NCBI GenBank assembly: GCA_963747835.1
Contig: CAVVGO010000006.1
Coordinates: 1,984,001 to 2,048,000, forward strand
From: JAJPKK01 sp963747835
Lineage (GTDB): Bacteria; Pseudomonadota; Alphaproteobacteria; Rhizobiales; Xanthobacteraceae
Reading direction: 5' to 3'
Length of the DNA: 64,000 nt
Program-made: the position numbers and the translations under genes
The notes under the pieces: generated by a model
Databases searched by the model: none
The model's input: only the letters and a program-made list of their open reading frames with translations
What the model was told of the DNA's origin: nothing
In this document: piece by piece, positions 28,458 to 37,732 of the stretch
Layout: every line of letters begins with the position of its first letter
Position numbering within the stretch: position 1 is the stretch's first letter

Positions 28458-29504
28458 ATGAACACCAATACCCGGCGCATATTCGTCGCAGTGCACGCCA
28501 TCGCCGCGGTGCTGGTGTCGGGCTTCTTGGTCGCCCAGCCGGCCGCCGCGCAGACGGTCGAGGCCTTCTACAAGAGCCACGAGCTCACCATCCTGATCGG
28601 GCATCCGCCGGGCGGGTCGTACGACCTCTATGCCCAGCTCGCCGCCGAGCACATCGGCAAATACATCCCGGGCAAGCCGACCGTGATCGTGCAGAGCATG
28701 CCGGGCGGCGCCGGCTCCAAGGCCGCGTCCTATCTCTACGCCAAGGGTCCGAAGGACGGCTCGATGATCTCGCTGTTTCCCGAGACCATCGCGTATGTGC
28801 AGCTCATGGATCCGGCGCAGGGCCGCTGGGACGTCACCAAGATGAACTACATCGGCTCGTTCGCGCCGGTGAACACGGCCTTCATGATCCACAAGGGCTC
28901 CAAGATCGCTGCCGCCGACGATCTCTATAAGGGCAAGACCAACGTGGGCTGCAGCGGCCGCACGTCCCAGAGCTTCCAGTATCCAGCGACGCTGAAAGTG
29001 ATCGCCAAGATGCCGCTCAACATCATCTGCGGCTATGACGGCTCGTCCGCCTACACGCTCGCGCTGCTGCGCGGCGAGGTCGACATGGTGTCGAAGGCAT
29101 GGAATTCCGCCCGCACCGAGGACAAGGACAACATCGACAACGGCACTTTCATCCCGCTCCTGCAGGCTGGCCTCACGCGCACGCCCGAGTTGCCCAACGT
29201 GCCGCTGATGCAGGAGATCGTGACCGATCCGGCCGCCAAGCAGGCGATCGAATTCGTGTCCGGCGGCGCCGCCATCGGCCGCGCCCTGCTGGCGCCGCAG
29301 AACGTTCCGGCCGACCGCATCGCGGCATTGCGCGCCGCCTTCGACAAGGTCGTTGTCGATCCGGATTTCCTTGCCGACGCGCAAAAGCGCGGCATCTACA
29401 TCGAGCCGACGCCGGGCGTCGAAGCACAGAAGCACAGCGACGCCATCATCAAGACCCCCAAGAACATCATCGACATGGTGGCCAAGGCATTTGACGCGTC
29501 GTAA
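28458..29504 (+). CDS. Bug-family (TctC-like) substrate-binding protein
   Basis: 348-aa exported receptor with a textbook AAGGAGAT site and a signal peptide (residues 1-32, ending AAAQT). The first strand and glycine loop read LTILIGHPPGGSYDLYAQLA, followed by IPGKPTVIVQSMPGGAGSKA. The C-terminal half has APQNVPADRIAALRAAFDK. It belongs to the same long branch as the receptor at 1929 (both have FYK then VDLYVG/LTILIG and a D-L-Y-A loop). It sits 20 bases upstream of a ThDP enzyme on the same strand, which suggests its ligand feeds that enzyme or is its regulator-pathway substrate. No permease gene is adjacent. Confidence 0.93.
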   Translation: MNTNTRRIFVAVHAIAAVLVSGFLVAQPAAAQTVEAFYKSHELTILIGHPPGGSYDLYAQLAAEHIGKYIPGKPTVIVQSMPGGAGSKAASYLYAKGPKDGSMISLFPETIAYVQLMDPAQGRWDVTKMNYIGSFAPVNTAFMIHKGSKIAAADDLYKGKTNVGCSGRTSQSFQYPATLKVIAKMPLNIICGYDGSSAYTLALLRGEVDMVSKAWNSARTEDKDNIDNGTFIPLLQAGLTRTPELPNVPLMQEIVTDPAAKQAIEFVSGGAAIGRALLAPQNVPADRIAALRAAFDKVVVDPDFLADAQKRGIYIEPTPGVEAQKHSDAIIKTPKNIIDMVAKAFDAS

Positions 29505-29524
29505 TTGCCCACGAAGGATTGCGC

Positions 29525-31327
29525 ATGGACGATATCACAGCGGGTGCCGCAAGCGCGGGGGCGGATGATGCTCCCGCCAAGGCGTCATTCGCCGAGAAGC
29601 GCTGGCAGTCCGACATCATCGTCGACCTCATCAAGCAGTTCGGCTTTCCCTACATCGCGCTCAATCCGGGCGCGAGCTTTCGCGGTCTGCACGACTCGCT
29701 GGTGAATTACGGCGGCAACACCCCGCCCATGCTGCTGTGCCAGCACGAAAAGATCGCGGTGCAGATCGCTCACGGCTACGCCAAGGCAACCGGCAAGCCG
29801 ATGGTCGCAATCGTGCACGACGTGGTCGGACTGCTGCACGCCACCATGGGCATCTACTACGCCTATGTGGATCGCGCCCCGATCTTCGTCATCGGGGCGA
29901 CCGGCCCGATGGACGAAAGCCGGCGGCGCCCGTTCATCGACTGGATCCATACCGCCAACGTTCAAGGCGAGCAGGTCCGCAACTACGTCAAATGGGACTA
30001 TCAGCCCGGCAGCATCGAAGGGGTCCCGGATTCATTCGCGCGCGCCTACGGCGCCATGATGACCGAGCCGCAGGGCCCGATCTACATGTGCTACGACGCC
30101 TGGCTCCAGGAGCAGCCGCTGGAGAAGGAGATCGCGCTGCCGGACCGGGCCGATACGACCGTATCGGTTCCGATGGCGGCCGATCCGACGGCGCTCAGCA
30201 AGGTGGCGGACCGCGTACTGGCGGCGAAATTCCCGGTGGTGCTTGCCGAATATACCGGCCGCCATCCCGAGGGCTTCGATCATCTCGTGGCGCTCGCCGA
30301 TACGATCGGCGCCGCCGTCTACGACGTCAACGCCCGGCTCAACTTTCCCAATCGCCACAAGCTCAACGTGAGCATGGACAAGAGCGTGTTCGGCGATGCC
30401 GATCTCATCCTGTCGCTCGATACCCGCGACTGGGAAAAGCCGACCCACACCATCGACCGCACCAAGCGCGAGGTGGTGCCGCTCTATCCGCCCTCCTGCA
30501 GCATGATCGAAATCGGTTTCGGCGACATTGGAATCAGCAAATGGTCGATGGACTACACCCGCATGCCCAACGCCAGCATGCGCGTCCTGGGCGACACGCT
30601 CACCGCCATTCCGGAACTGACCAAGCTGTGCCAGAAGCGGGTCGCGTGGAGCGCGGCGCTTTCCAACAAGATCGCCAAGCGTAAGGACGAAATCGCCACA
30701 CGCCACGATGCGCTGTTCGCCAAATGGGCCGAGCAGTCGCGCGAGGACTGGGACGCCTCGCCGATCTCGCTGCCGCGTCTCGCCCATGAAGTCTGGGACG
30801 TCATCAAGAACGAGGACTGGGTGCTGACCGCCTGCACGCTGCAGGAGTGGGCGCTCAAGCTGTGGGACTTCGACAAGCCCTACCGCCATGCCGGCCGCGC
30901 GCTCGGCACCGGCACCCAGATCGGTGTGTCCTTGGGGGTGGCGCTCGCTCACCGCGGCACCGGCCGGCTCGTGGTCGATATCCAGCCCGACGGCGACCTC
31001 CTGTTCGACGCAGGCGCGCTGTGGACCGCGGCGAAGAACAACATCCCGTTCCTGATCGTGATGTACAACAACCGCGCCTATTACAACGACTGGGAACACC
31101 AAATCCGCGTTGCCAAGCATCGCGGCACCCCGGTCGAGCGCGCCCATATCGGCCAGGACATCGTTGGTCCTGCGCCCGATTTCGCCAAGCTGGCGCAATC
31201 CTGCGGCTGGTACGCGGAAGGCCCGATCCTGCGGCCGCAGGACATCGCCGGCGCTCTCACGCGCGCCATCGCCCAGGTGAAGGCCGGACAACCGGCCCTC
31301 ATCGACACGGTGCTCCAGCCGCGGTGA
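29525..31327 (+). CDS. thiamine-diphosphate-dependent enzyme, acetolactate synthase-like
   Basis: 600-aa member of the ThDP-binding acetolactate synthase/decarboxylase superfamily, with Pyr, middle and PP domains in order. The cofactor-activating glutamate is in LLCQHEKIAVQIAHGYAKAT (~residue 75). The ThDP/Mg motif is DGDLLFDAGALWTAAKNN (residues ~495-512), and the C-terminus has PALIDTVLQP. A long insert (~residues 375-400) and an aromatic-rich DWDASPIS region distinguish it from biosynthetic IlvB. No small regulatory subunit is next to it. ATG 29525 follows a GAAGGA site; a TTG two codons earlier is possible. It is probably co-transcribed with the Bug receptor. Substrate unknown; 2-oxo acid decarboxylation or carboligation is likely. 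Confidence 0.9.
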   Translation: MDDITAGAASAGADDAPAKASFAEKRWQSDIIVDLIKQFGFPYIALNPGASFRGLHDSLVNYGGNTPPMLLCQHEKIAVQIAHGYAKATGKPMVAIVHDVVGLLHATMGIYYAYVDRAPIFVIGATGPMDESRRRPFIDWIHTANVQGEQVRNYVKWDYQPGSIEGVPDSFARAYGAMMTEPQGPIYMCYDAWLQEQPLEKEIALPDRADTTVSVPMAADPTALSKVADRVLAAKFPVVLAEYTGRHPEGFDHLVALADTIGAAVYDVNARLNFPNRHKLNVSMDKSVFGDADLILSLDTRDWEKPTHTIDRTKREVVPLYPPSCSMIEIGFGDIGISKWSMDYTRMPNASMRVLGDTLTAIPELTKLCQKRVAWSAALSNKIAKRKDEIATRHDALFAKWAEQSREDWDASPISLPRLAHEVWDVIKNEDWVLTACTLQEWALKLWDFDKPYRHAGRALGTGTQIGVSLGVALAHRGTGRLVVDIQPDGDLLFDAGALWTAAKNNIPFLIVMYNNRAYYNDWEHQIRVAKHRGTPVERAHIGQDIVGPAPDFAKLAQSCGWYAEGPILRPQDIAGALTRAIAQVKAGQPALIDTVLQPR

Positions 31328-31348
31328 ACTCGCGTGCGCCCACCGGCC

Positions 31349-32089
31349 TCAACGCTTCGCGGTTTTGGGCTCCGATGCGGCGGCTTCGGGGTCCTCGATC
31401 ACCATGCCGGACATCGGCTCGATCCAGGTGAGATGGCTGACGACCTTGGTGACACCCGGAATGTTCTCGGCCACCACCTTGAGGCCCTGGCCCTGGGCCT
31501 CCTCGGTGATCGTGCCCCACAGCTCGACGACGCCGTCCTTGACCACGACGTCGATCAGCGCGACCGGCGCCCAGGTCTGCTTCTCAAATTCGGCGAGAAG
31601 CTGCTGGCGGATCGCGGTGTCGAACTCGGCCGGCGGCGGCGCAGCGGCGCCGAGGGTCGCAAGCGCACGCAGCAGATTGGCCCGGCTCACGATGCCGACG
31701 ACCTGCGTTCCCCGCATCACCGGCAGCCGCTTGATGCGCCGGCGCTCCAGGGTCTGCACGATCTGGTCGAGCGGGGTCAATTCATCAATGGTGATGGGAT
31801 CGGGGGTCATCACCTCGCCGACCTTGCGGGCGTGCGCCTGGATGTATTCGTCCGCCATCCGCCGTGGACCCATCAGGAATTCGAGCCAGCGCGGCCGCTT
31901 GCGCTCGGTGCCGGTCTCGGCACGGCGCAGGAAGTCGCCTTCGGTGATCACGCCGACGAGGGCGCCGGACTTGTCGATCACCGGAAGCCCGCTGATGTGC
32001 TTGTCCAGCATGAGTTGGACCGCCTCCAGCACATTCGCGTCCGGCGCGATCGAAACCACGCGGGGGGACATGATATCGCCGGCTTTCAT
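31349..32089 (-). CDS. CBS-pair and BON domain protein
   Basis: 246-aa cytosolic protein. Two CBS domains lie at residues ~7-60 (AGDIMSPRVVSIAPDANVLE ... GVITEGDFLRRAE) and ~88-145 (GEVMTPDPITIDELTPLDQI ... GIVSRANLLRAL). A BON domain follows at ~155-225, with VVKDGVVELWGTITEE and GVTKVVSHLTWIEP. CBS pairs bind adenine nucleotides and switch partner proteins by energy state. BON domains bind membranes or proteins. Standalone CBS-BON proteins are common in rhizobia, but the role is not settled. It is convergent with the ThDP gene, 21 bases apart. Confidence 0.92.
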   Translation of the reverse strand: MKAGDIMSPRVVSIAPDANVLEAVQLMLDKHISGLPVIDKSGALVGVITEGDFLRRAETGTERKRPRWLEFLMGPRRMADEYIQAHARKVGEVMTPDPITIDELTPLDQIVQTLERRRIKRLPVMRGTQVVGIVSRANLLRALATLGAAAPPPAEFDTAIRQQLLAEFEKQTWAPVALIDVVVKDGVVELWGTITEEAQGQGLKVVAENIPGVTKVVSHLTWIEPMSGMVIEDPEAAASEPKTAKR

Positions 32090-32248
32090 CGGGGGCTCCT
32101 GTTGGTCGTTGCGCGAAGGCTAGTCCGGCGCGTCCGGCAACCCGTTGACACGGATCAATTGCGCCTGGGTCGTCGTCGATCGCACACGCAAAACATACGG
32201 GATTTCGTCACGAAGGAACAGTTGATGACCGGCGCGCGCCTGCTTTCG

Positions 32249-33044
32249 CTACTTCTTCGTTACCCGTTCCTTCCACAGGTCCCAGGTCCGGACTTCGTCG
32301 TTCGACTGCTTGTCCTTGAAGGCGCCCTCCTCAGCCGAGATGTAGTTGATCGGGCCGCCAAGTCCGAGCGCGATCGCGAGTTCGCGGGCGTTGACCTCCG
32401 TGTAGATGGCGCGCAGCGTCGCTGCCCTCACGTCCTTGCCCACCACCACGTCGCCATGCCCGCGCATCAGCGCGACCGGCTTATCGCCGAGCGCCGCCGC
32501 CAGCGCCTTGCCGAGCTGGCTGTTGCGCACCAGGAGGTCGGTGACGCCGCCCACGTCCCGGATTTCCCAGACCGGAACCCCGGGCCACAGGAACGCCGCG
32601 GTGTGCATCACCGGGCGCAACGGCACCTGGGTGACGCTGAACGGAACGACGGTCGGCGAATGGGTATGAACCACGGCGTTCACATCCGGCCGTGCCTTGT
32701 AGATTTCGCCGTGGATAAAGCGCTCGATGAACAGGCCGCGCTCCTGGCGATCGATCGGGTTCGAAGTCGAGGTCGAACTCCATGATGTCGGCCGCCGTCA
32801 CCCGCGCCGGCGCGATCGCACGCGACAGCAGATAGTGATTGGGGTTGCGCGGATGGCGGATGCTCACATGCCCGTAGGCGTCGACGACGCCCTGGTCGGC
32901 CAGGACGCGGCTTGCGGTGGCAAGGTCCTCGATGGCGGCGACGAGCGCCGGGTCGGGCGCTTGCGCGGCGGCCGGACGCGCCGCCGCAACAGCGAGGACA
33001 ATTCCGGCGGCTGCTGCCGCAACGAAAACGCAACACCGACCCAT
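32249..33044 (-). pseudogene. class II aldolase/adducin family protein with signal peptide, one-base frameshift
   Basis: ATG 33044 has a strong GGGAGGAAG site. The N-terminus (residues 1-28, ending AARPAAAQA) looks like a signal peptide, unexpected for a class II aldolase, which is normally cytosolic. The catalytic domain follows: VVDAYGHVSIRHP, then after the frame break VNAVVHTHSPTVV (zinc ligands) and VALMRGHGDVVVG (third histidine). The break is at the GGG of 32758-32760; removing one base gives EPIDRQERGLFIERFIHGEI and a single 264-codon frame. The homopolymer context suggests a sequencing error, though a real loss is not excluded. It diverges from the Ldh-type dehydrogenase at 33248. 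Confidence 0.85.
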
Positions 33045-33247
33045 TCTGCTTCCTCCCATCACGACAACACGTGCATCGTTGGCACGCATCCGTCCAGCAT
33101 AGCAAGCGACGCCGCAAGGACCAGCCCGCCATGACGTTTCGCGGCATGCTGGCACCGCCGACGCCATGCGTATAGAACTCCCGGCTCCGGAATTCCGCCG
33201 TGGAGAGCATCGACCATCGTGAACCATAAGCCGACCCGAGAGCCGTG

Positions 33248-34342
33248 ATGGCAAATTCCAACGCTGCCCGCGAGCGCGACGCGGACCGCCGGATCGCCGC
33301 GACGGTCGTCGAAGGCTTCATCGGCGCGGTCATGACGGCGGTCGGACTGCCGGCGCCTGACGCGGCGAAGGTCGCGCAGCTGATGACCGAGGCCGATCTC
33401 ACCGGCGCCGACGCTCACGGCATCTTCCGCCTGCCGCAATACGTCCGGCGCATCCGCGCCGGCGGCTTCAACACCAAGCCGCACATCACGGTGACCAACA
33501 GGTCCGCCGCGACTGCGTTGGTGGACGGCGACAACGGCATGGGCCACCTCGTGGTCAGTTGCGCTGCCGAGACCGCGATCGAACTCGCCCGCGATGCCGG
33601 CGTCGCCTGGGTCGGGGTGCGGCGCTCGAACCATGCCGGCACCGCGGGGCTTTATGCCGCGATGCCGGTCGCGCACGGCATGATCGGCATCTATTCGGCG
33701 GTCGCGAACGCCAATCACATGGCGGTGTGGGGCGGCTCGGAACTGCTGCTCGGCACGAATCCGCTCGGCATTGCGGTGCCGTCCGGCGACGGGCCGATGG
33801 TGCTCGACATGGCGACCACCGTGGTATCGTACGGCACCGTGAAGAAATACGCGCTGGCGGGACGCGACATGCCGGAAGGCTGGCTGATCGACACCCAGAC
33901 CGGCGGTCCGCTCACCGACCCGAAGCGCAGCGCAGCAGGCCTGCTGCTGCCGATCGGCGGCTACAAGGGCTCCGGCCTTGCCATCATGCTGGGACTTTTG
34001 GGCGGCGTCCTCAACGGCGCCGCGTTCGGGCGCGACGTCATCGACTTCAATTACAATGACGAAGGTGCAACCAACACCGGCCATTTCATGTTGGCGCTCG
34101 ACATCGCGCGGTTCGTGCCGCTGAAGACGTTCATGGCCGAGACCGACCGTCATGCGCGCGACCTGCGGGCGTCGCGACGCCTGCCGGGCATCGAGGACAT
34201 CCGCCTTCCCGGCGACCGCCGCCGCGAGTGCCGCATCGAACGGTTGCGAGATGGCGTGCCGCTGCCGGCGGCACTGCTTGCACAACTTGATAAACTCGCC
34301 GGCGAACTCGGCGTGAAGCCGCTGAGGAACGGCGCGACGTGA
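33248..34342 (+). CDS. Ldh-family (malate/L-lactate/ureidoglycolate-type) NAD(P)H oxidoreductase
   Basis: 364-aa protein of the Ldh2/malate-L-sulfolactate dehydrogenase family, which oxidises 2-hydroxy acids with a non-Rossmann NAD fold. Key stretches: EADLTGADAHGIFRLPQYVR (conserved histidine), VGVRRSNHAGTAGLYA, VWGGSELLLGTNPLGIAVPS (cofactor loop), VLDMATTVVSYG, and LPIGGYKGSGLAIML near the active site. ATG 33248 is one codon after a GTG. The FadB-like gene follows about 50 bases downstream on the same strand. Substrate not evident. Confidence 0.92.
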   Translation: MANSNAARERDADRRIAATVVEGFIGAVMTAVGLPAPDAAKVAQLMTEADLTGADAHGIFRLPQYVRRIRAGGFNTKPHITVTNRSAATALVDGDNGMGHLVVSCAAETAIELARDAGVAWVGVRRSNHAGTAGLYAAMPVAHGMIGIYSAVANANHMAVWGGSELLLGTNPLGIAVPSGDGPMVLDMATTVVSYGTVKKYALAGRDMPEGWLIDTQTGGPLTDPKRSAAGLLLPIGGYKGSGLAIMLGLLGGVLNGAAFGRDVIDFNYNDEGATNTGHFMLALDIARFVPLKTFMAETDRHARDLRASRRLPGIEDIRLPGDRRRECRIERLRDGVPLPAALLAQLDKLAGELGVKPLRNGAT

Positions 34343-34391
34343 TCGCATTTTGCGGGCCAACACATTCCCGCGAACACCAGGAGACCCGGGC

Positions 34392-36467
34392 GTGAGCGAG
34401 CTTGTCAGCATGCGAAACGACGGTGGCGTTGCCGTGATCACCGTCGATAATCCGCCGGTCAACGCCATCAGTTACGCAGTGCGGGCGGCCCTCGTCGATC
34501 GGGTGACGCAGGCGCGTCAGGACGCCGGCGTTTGTGGGATCGTGATCACCTGCGCGGGGCGCACCTTCCTGGCCGGGGCCGACATCACCGAATTCGGCAA
34601 GCCACCCGGCGAGCCCACCACCATCCAGGTGATCGAGACGATTGAAGCGAGTCCGAAGCCGGTTGTCGCGGCCCTGCACGGCACGCCGCTCGGCGCCGGA
34701 CTTGAAATCGCGCTCGGCTGCCACTTCCGTGTCGCGGCTGCGGGCACGCGGCTCGGCCTTCCGGAAATCAAGCTCGGCGTCATCCCGGGTGCGGGGGGCA
34801 CGCAGCGCCTGCCGCGGCTCGTCGGCATAAACAAGGCCATGGCGATGATCCTCACCGGCGAGCCGATCCCCGCCCAGGAGGCGCTCGACGCCGGCTTGAT
34901 CGACGCGATCGCCGATGGCGACGTCGTGGCGGCCGCCATCGCGTTCGCACGGCGTGTCGTGGCCGACAAGCGCCCGTTGGTAATGACGCGAAACCGTGAC
35001 GAAAGGCTCGCAGCCGTTCGCCGCGAAGACTTCGACGCCGCCGCGGCGAACTACATCAAGCGGGCCCGTGGCCAGAATGCCCCCGCTGCCGCCGTCGCGG
35101 CGTTGCGCAACGCCATCACGCTGCCGGTCGCTGAAGCGCTCGGGCGCGAGCGCGAAATGTTTATGGAGCTTGTGGCGGGCGAGCAGTCGAAGGCGCAGCG
35201 CCATATCTTCTTCGCCGAGCGCGAAGCCGCCAAGGTTCCGGATATCGCGGGTGCCAAGGCCCATGACATCAAGCGGGCGGCGGTGATCGGCGCCGGCACC
35301 ATGGGGGGCGGCATCGCCATGTGCTTCGCCAACGCCGGCATCCCGGTGACCATGATCGAGGCCACGCCGGAGGCGCTGTCACGCGGCCTTGATGCGGTGG
35401 CAAAGAACTATCGCAGCATCGCGAAGCGTGGTGGGCTTGGCGCCGATGAGGCGGAGACGCGGATTGCCCGCGTGACCGGGAGCATCGAACTCGGCGCGGC
35501 GGCCGACTCCGACATCGTGGTCGAGGCGGTGTTCGAGGACATGGGCGTCAAGCAGCAGGTGCTCGGCGATCTCGACCGTATCCTCAAAAGCGGCGTCGTG
35601 ATCGCATCCAACACCTCCTACCTTGATATCGACACCATGGCGCGCAGCACGGCGCGGCCGCAGGCCGTGGTCGGCATGCATTTCTTCAGCCCGGCGAACC
35701 TGATGCGTCTCGTCGAAGTCGTGCGCGGTGCCGCGACCGCGCCTGAGACCCTCGCCACCGCGATCGCGATCAGCCGCAGGCTTGGCAAGATTCCGGCGGT
35801 GGTCGGCGTATGCCATGGCTTCGTCGGCAACCGCATGCTGCGGCTGCGATTGGTCGAAGCGGAGCGCCTGCTGCTGGAAGGCGCGTTGCCGGAGGATGTC
35901 GATGCCGCCCTGACGGGGTTCGGATTTCCCATGGGGGCGTTCGCCATTGCGGACCTCGCAGGGCTCGACGTGAGCTGGCGCATGCGCAAGGCGCGTGGCC
36001 TCTCTGCTCCGATCGCGGATCAGTTGTGCGAACTCGGCCGCTACGGCCAGAAGACCGGGCGGGGCTTCTATCTCTACGACGCCGGATCGCGCACGCCCAA
36101 GCCCGACCCCGACGTGGTGCGGCTGATTGCCGGCACCGCCGCAAAACACGGAATCGCGCGCGGCGCCATCAACAAGGACGAACTGGTGGAACGCCTGCTA
36201 TTCCCGGTGATCAACGAGGGCGCTCGCATCCTCGCCGAAGGCATCGCCCGGCGGCCCGGCGATATCGATGTGATCTGGGTCTATGGTTACGGCTTCCCGG
36301 CTTATCGCGGCGGCCCGATGCATTATGCCGACAGCGTGGGGCTTGGCTATATTCGCGACCGGCTCACGGCCTTCGCGCAAAAGACCGGCGACGACCATCA
36401 CCGCCCGGCGCCGCTGCTGTTAAAGCTCGCCGACGCAGGACAGAGTTTCGCGTCGCTCGAAAAATAG
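34392..36467 (+). CDS. bifunctional enoyl-CoA hydratase / 3-hydroxyacyl-CoA dehydrogenase (FadB/FadJ-like)
   Basis: 691-aa multifunctional beta-oxidation protein. The crotonase domain is at residues ~1-185 (GIVITCAGRTFLAGADITEF and VIPGAGGTQRLPRLVG). The NAD-binding 3-hydroxyacyl-CoA dehydrogenase domain is at ~290-475 (AAVIGAGTMGGGIAMCFANA and VGMHFFSPANLMRLVEVV with the catalytic histidine). C-terminal helical repeats (~480-685) include GFVGNRMLRLRLVEAERLL. GTG 34392 is chosen because AGGAGA lies 9 bases upstream and the crotonase fold starts at once; a TTG at 34350 would be unusual. It likely completes oxidation of the acyl-CoA made by the accessory pathways here. No thiolase gene is adjacent. 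Confidence 0.93.
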   Translation: MSELVSMRNDGGVAVITVDNPPVNAISYAVRAALVDRVTQARQDAGVCGIVITCAGRTFLAGADITEFGKPPGEPTTIQVIETIEASPKPVVAALHGTPLGAGLEIALGCHFRVAAAGTRLGLPEIKLGVIPGAGGTQRLPRLVGINKAMAMILTGEPIPAQEALDAGLIDAIADGDVVAAAIAFARRVVADKRPLVMTRNRDERLAAVRREDFDAAAANYIKRARGQNAPAAAVAALRNAITLPVAEALGREREMFMELVAGEQSKAQRHIFFAEREAAKVPDIAGAKAHDIKRAAVIGAGTMGGGIAMCFANAGIPVTMIEATPEALSRGLDAVAKNYRSIAKRGGLGADEAETRIARVTGSIELGAAADSDIVVEAVFEDMGVKQQVLGDLDRILKSGVVIASNTSYLDIDTMARSTARPQAVVGMHFFSPANLMRLVEVVRGAATAPETLATAIAISRRLGKIPAVVGVCHGFVGNRMLRLRLVEAERLLLEGALPEDVDAALTGFGFPMGAFAIADLAGLDVSWRMRKARGLSAPIADQLCELGRYGQKTGRGFYLYDAGSRTPKPDPDVVRLIAGTAAKHGIARGAINKDELVERLLFPVINEGARILAEGIARRPGDIDVIWVYGYGFPAYRGGPMHYADSVGLGYIRDRLTAFAQKTGDDHHRPAPLLLKLADAGQSFASLEK

Positions 36468-36477
36468 CGGGATCGCG

Positions 36478-37431
36478 TTACGGTGTTTTGCGCGCCTTCA
36501 TGTACCAGTCAAAAATCTGTTCGCCGTTCCAGTGCAGCACGCCCTCGAACTTGCTGGCGTAGTCGTAGATCGCTTCGAGATATTTGATCCGGTGCGGCTG
36601 GCCGCTGATGTAGGGGTGGATCGCCACCGCCATGAACTTGGCGCGGTGCTCGCCCTCGGCGTAGAGCCGGTCGAACGCATCGATGGTGCGCTTGAGCAGA
36701 TAGTCGCTCTCGTGGTGCTGCACGATCATCATGGTGATGTCGTTGAGCTCGACCGTGTAGGGCAGCGTGACCAGCGGTCCCTTGGCGGTGCGGATGATGC
36801 CGGGTTCGTCGTCGTGGACCCAGTCGCCGATATACTTCACGCCGGCTTCGGCGAGCAGCTCGGGCGTCTCGTAGGTCTCGGTCAGTCCGGGGCCGAGCCA
36901 GCCGATCGGCCGCTTGCCGGTGAAGCGCTGGATGATGTCCATCGAGCGATGGATCATCTCCTTCTGGTTCTCGTGCTTGTGCATCGGCATTTGGTCATAG
37001 GCGTGACCCATGAATTCCCATCCCTCGTGCTTCGCCTCCTCGGCGACGCGGGTATAGTCCTCGCAGACGCGCGCATTGAGGGCGAGCGTCGGCCGGATGC
37101 CGTGCTTCTTGAACAGGTCGAAGAAGCGCCACACGCCGACCCGCATCCCGTATTCGTGCCAGCTCCACTGCGGCACGTCGGGCAAGAGCGGCACGCCGGT
37201 TGGTGCCGGCAGCACTTGGCGCGGCATCGGCCTGCCGATGTCCCATACTTCGAGGTTGACGATCGGCCATAGCACGAGCCGGGCGCGGCCCGGCAACCTA
37301 AGCGGCGGCCTGTCCACGATGGCCGAATAAGCCTCGCGTTCGCGCGGAATCATTGGGGCCGCTTTCGGCGGCGCTATTTGCCTCTTAAGTGGTATCGCCG
37401 TTTTTCGGGGTTTTGGTTTCGGCGTCCGCAT
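36478..37431 (-). CDS. polysaccharide deacetylase family protein (PuuE/allantoinase-like branch)
   Basis: 317-aa NodB-fold protein. It begins with a basic, lysine/proline-rich tail (RTPKPKPRKTA), then the core. LVLWPIVNLEVWDIG is where the PuuE-like branch has its first strand, and GWEFMGHAYDQMPMHKHE supplies metal-binding histidines. GPGLTETYETPELLAEAGVK and FMAVAIHPYISGQPHRIKYL (late histidine) complete it. Members act on C-N bonds such as allantoin or N-acetyl groups, and this branch is often misnamed chitooligosaccharide deacetylase. Start 37431 has an AGAGG site; ATG 37353 (MIPREREAYS) is an alternative that removes the basic tail. Confidence 0.85.
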   Translation of the reverse strand: MRTPKPKPRKTAIPLKRQIAPPKAAPMIPREREAYSAIVDRPPLRLPGRARLVLWPIVNLEVWDIGRPMPRQVLPAPTGVPLLPDVPQWSWHEYGMRVGVWRFFDLFKKHGIRPTLALNARVCEDYTRVAEEAKHEGWEFMGHAYDQMPMHKHENQKEMIHRSMDIIQRFTGKRPIGWLGPGLTETYETPELLAEAGVKYIGDWVHDDEPGIIRTAKGPLVTLPYTVELNDITMMIVQHHESDYLLKRTIDAFDRLYAEGEHRAKFMAVAIHPYISGQPHRIKYLEAIYDYASKFEGVLHWNGEQIFDWYMKARKTP

Positions 37432-37732
37432 GAGAACCTCTGACAAGGGCCGGCGCGATAGCGTTCGCGAGGGGCGCGGGGAAATTAGCGTGTTGGGCGA
37501 ACGGTATCCACGGAATACGGTCGGCTTGATGGAGCAGCGGATTCACGGCCGCCGCCCGGCATCAAACGGTCTTGAGACCGTGATATCAGAGCGCCGGCGC
37601 GACGTTGCGCACGGTCGCTGTGGCCACCACACACAGAGACAATCCGCCTATTGACGGGCTTTGGGGCCGTCCCTAAGGTCCGCGCCCCAATGCGCCCGGT
37701 TTCTCCGGGGGCGCCGGTTTCGGACGAACTTC
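37432..37732. other. intergenic stretch before ptsN
   Basis: About 300 bases between divergent genes. An inverted repeat (acggtct tg agaccgt) lies at 37566-37581. No hpf or rpoN gene or remnant is seen, although these commonly precede ptsN. Confidence 0.5.
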
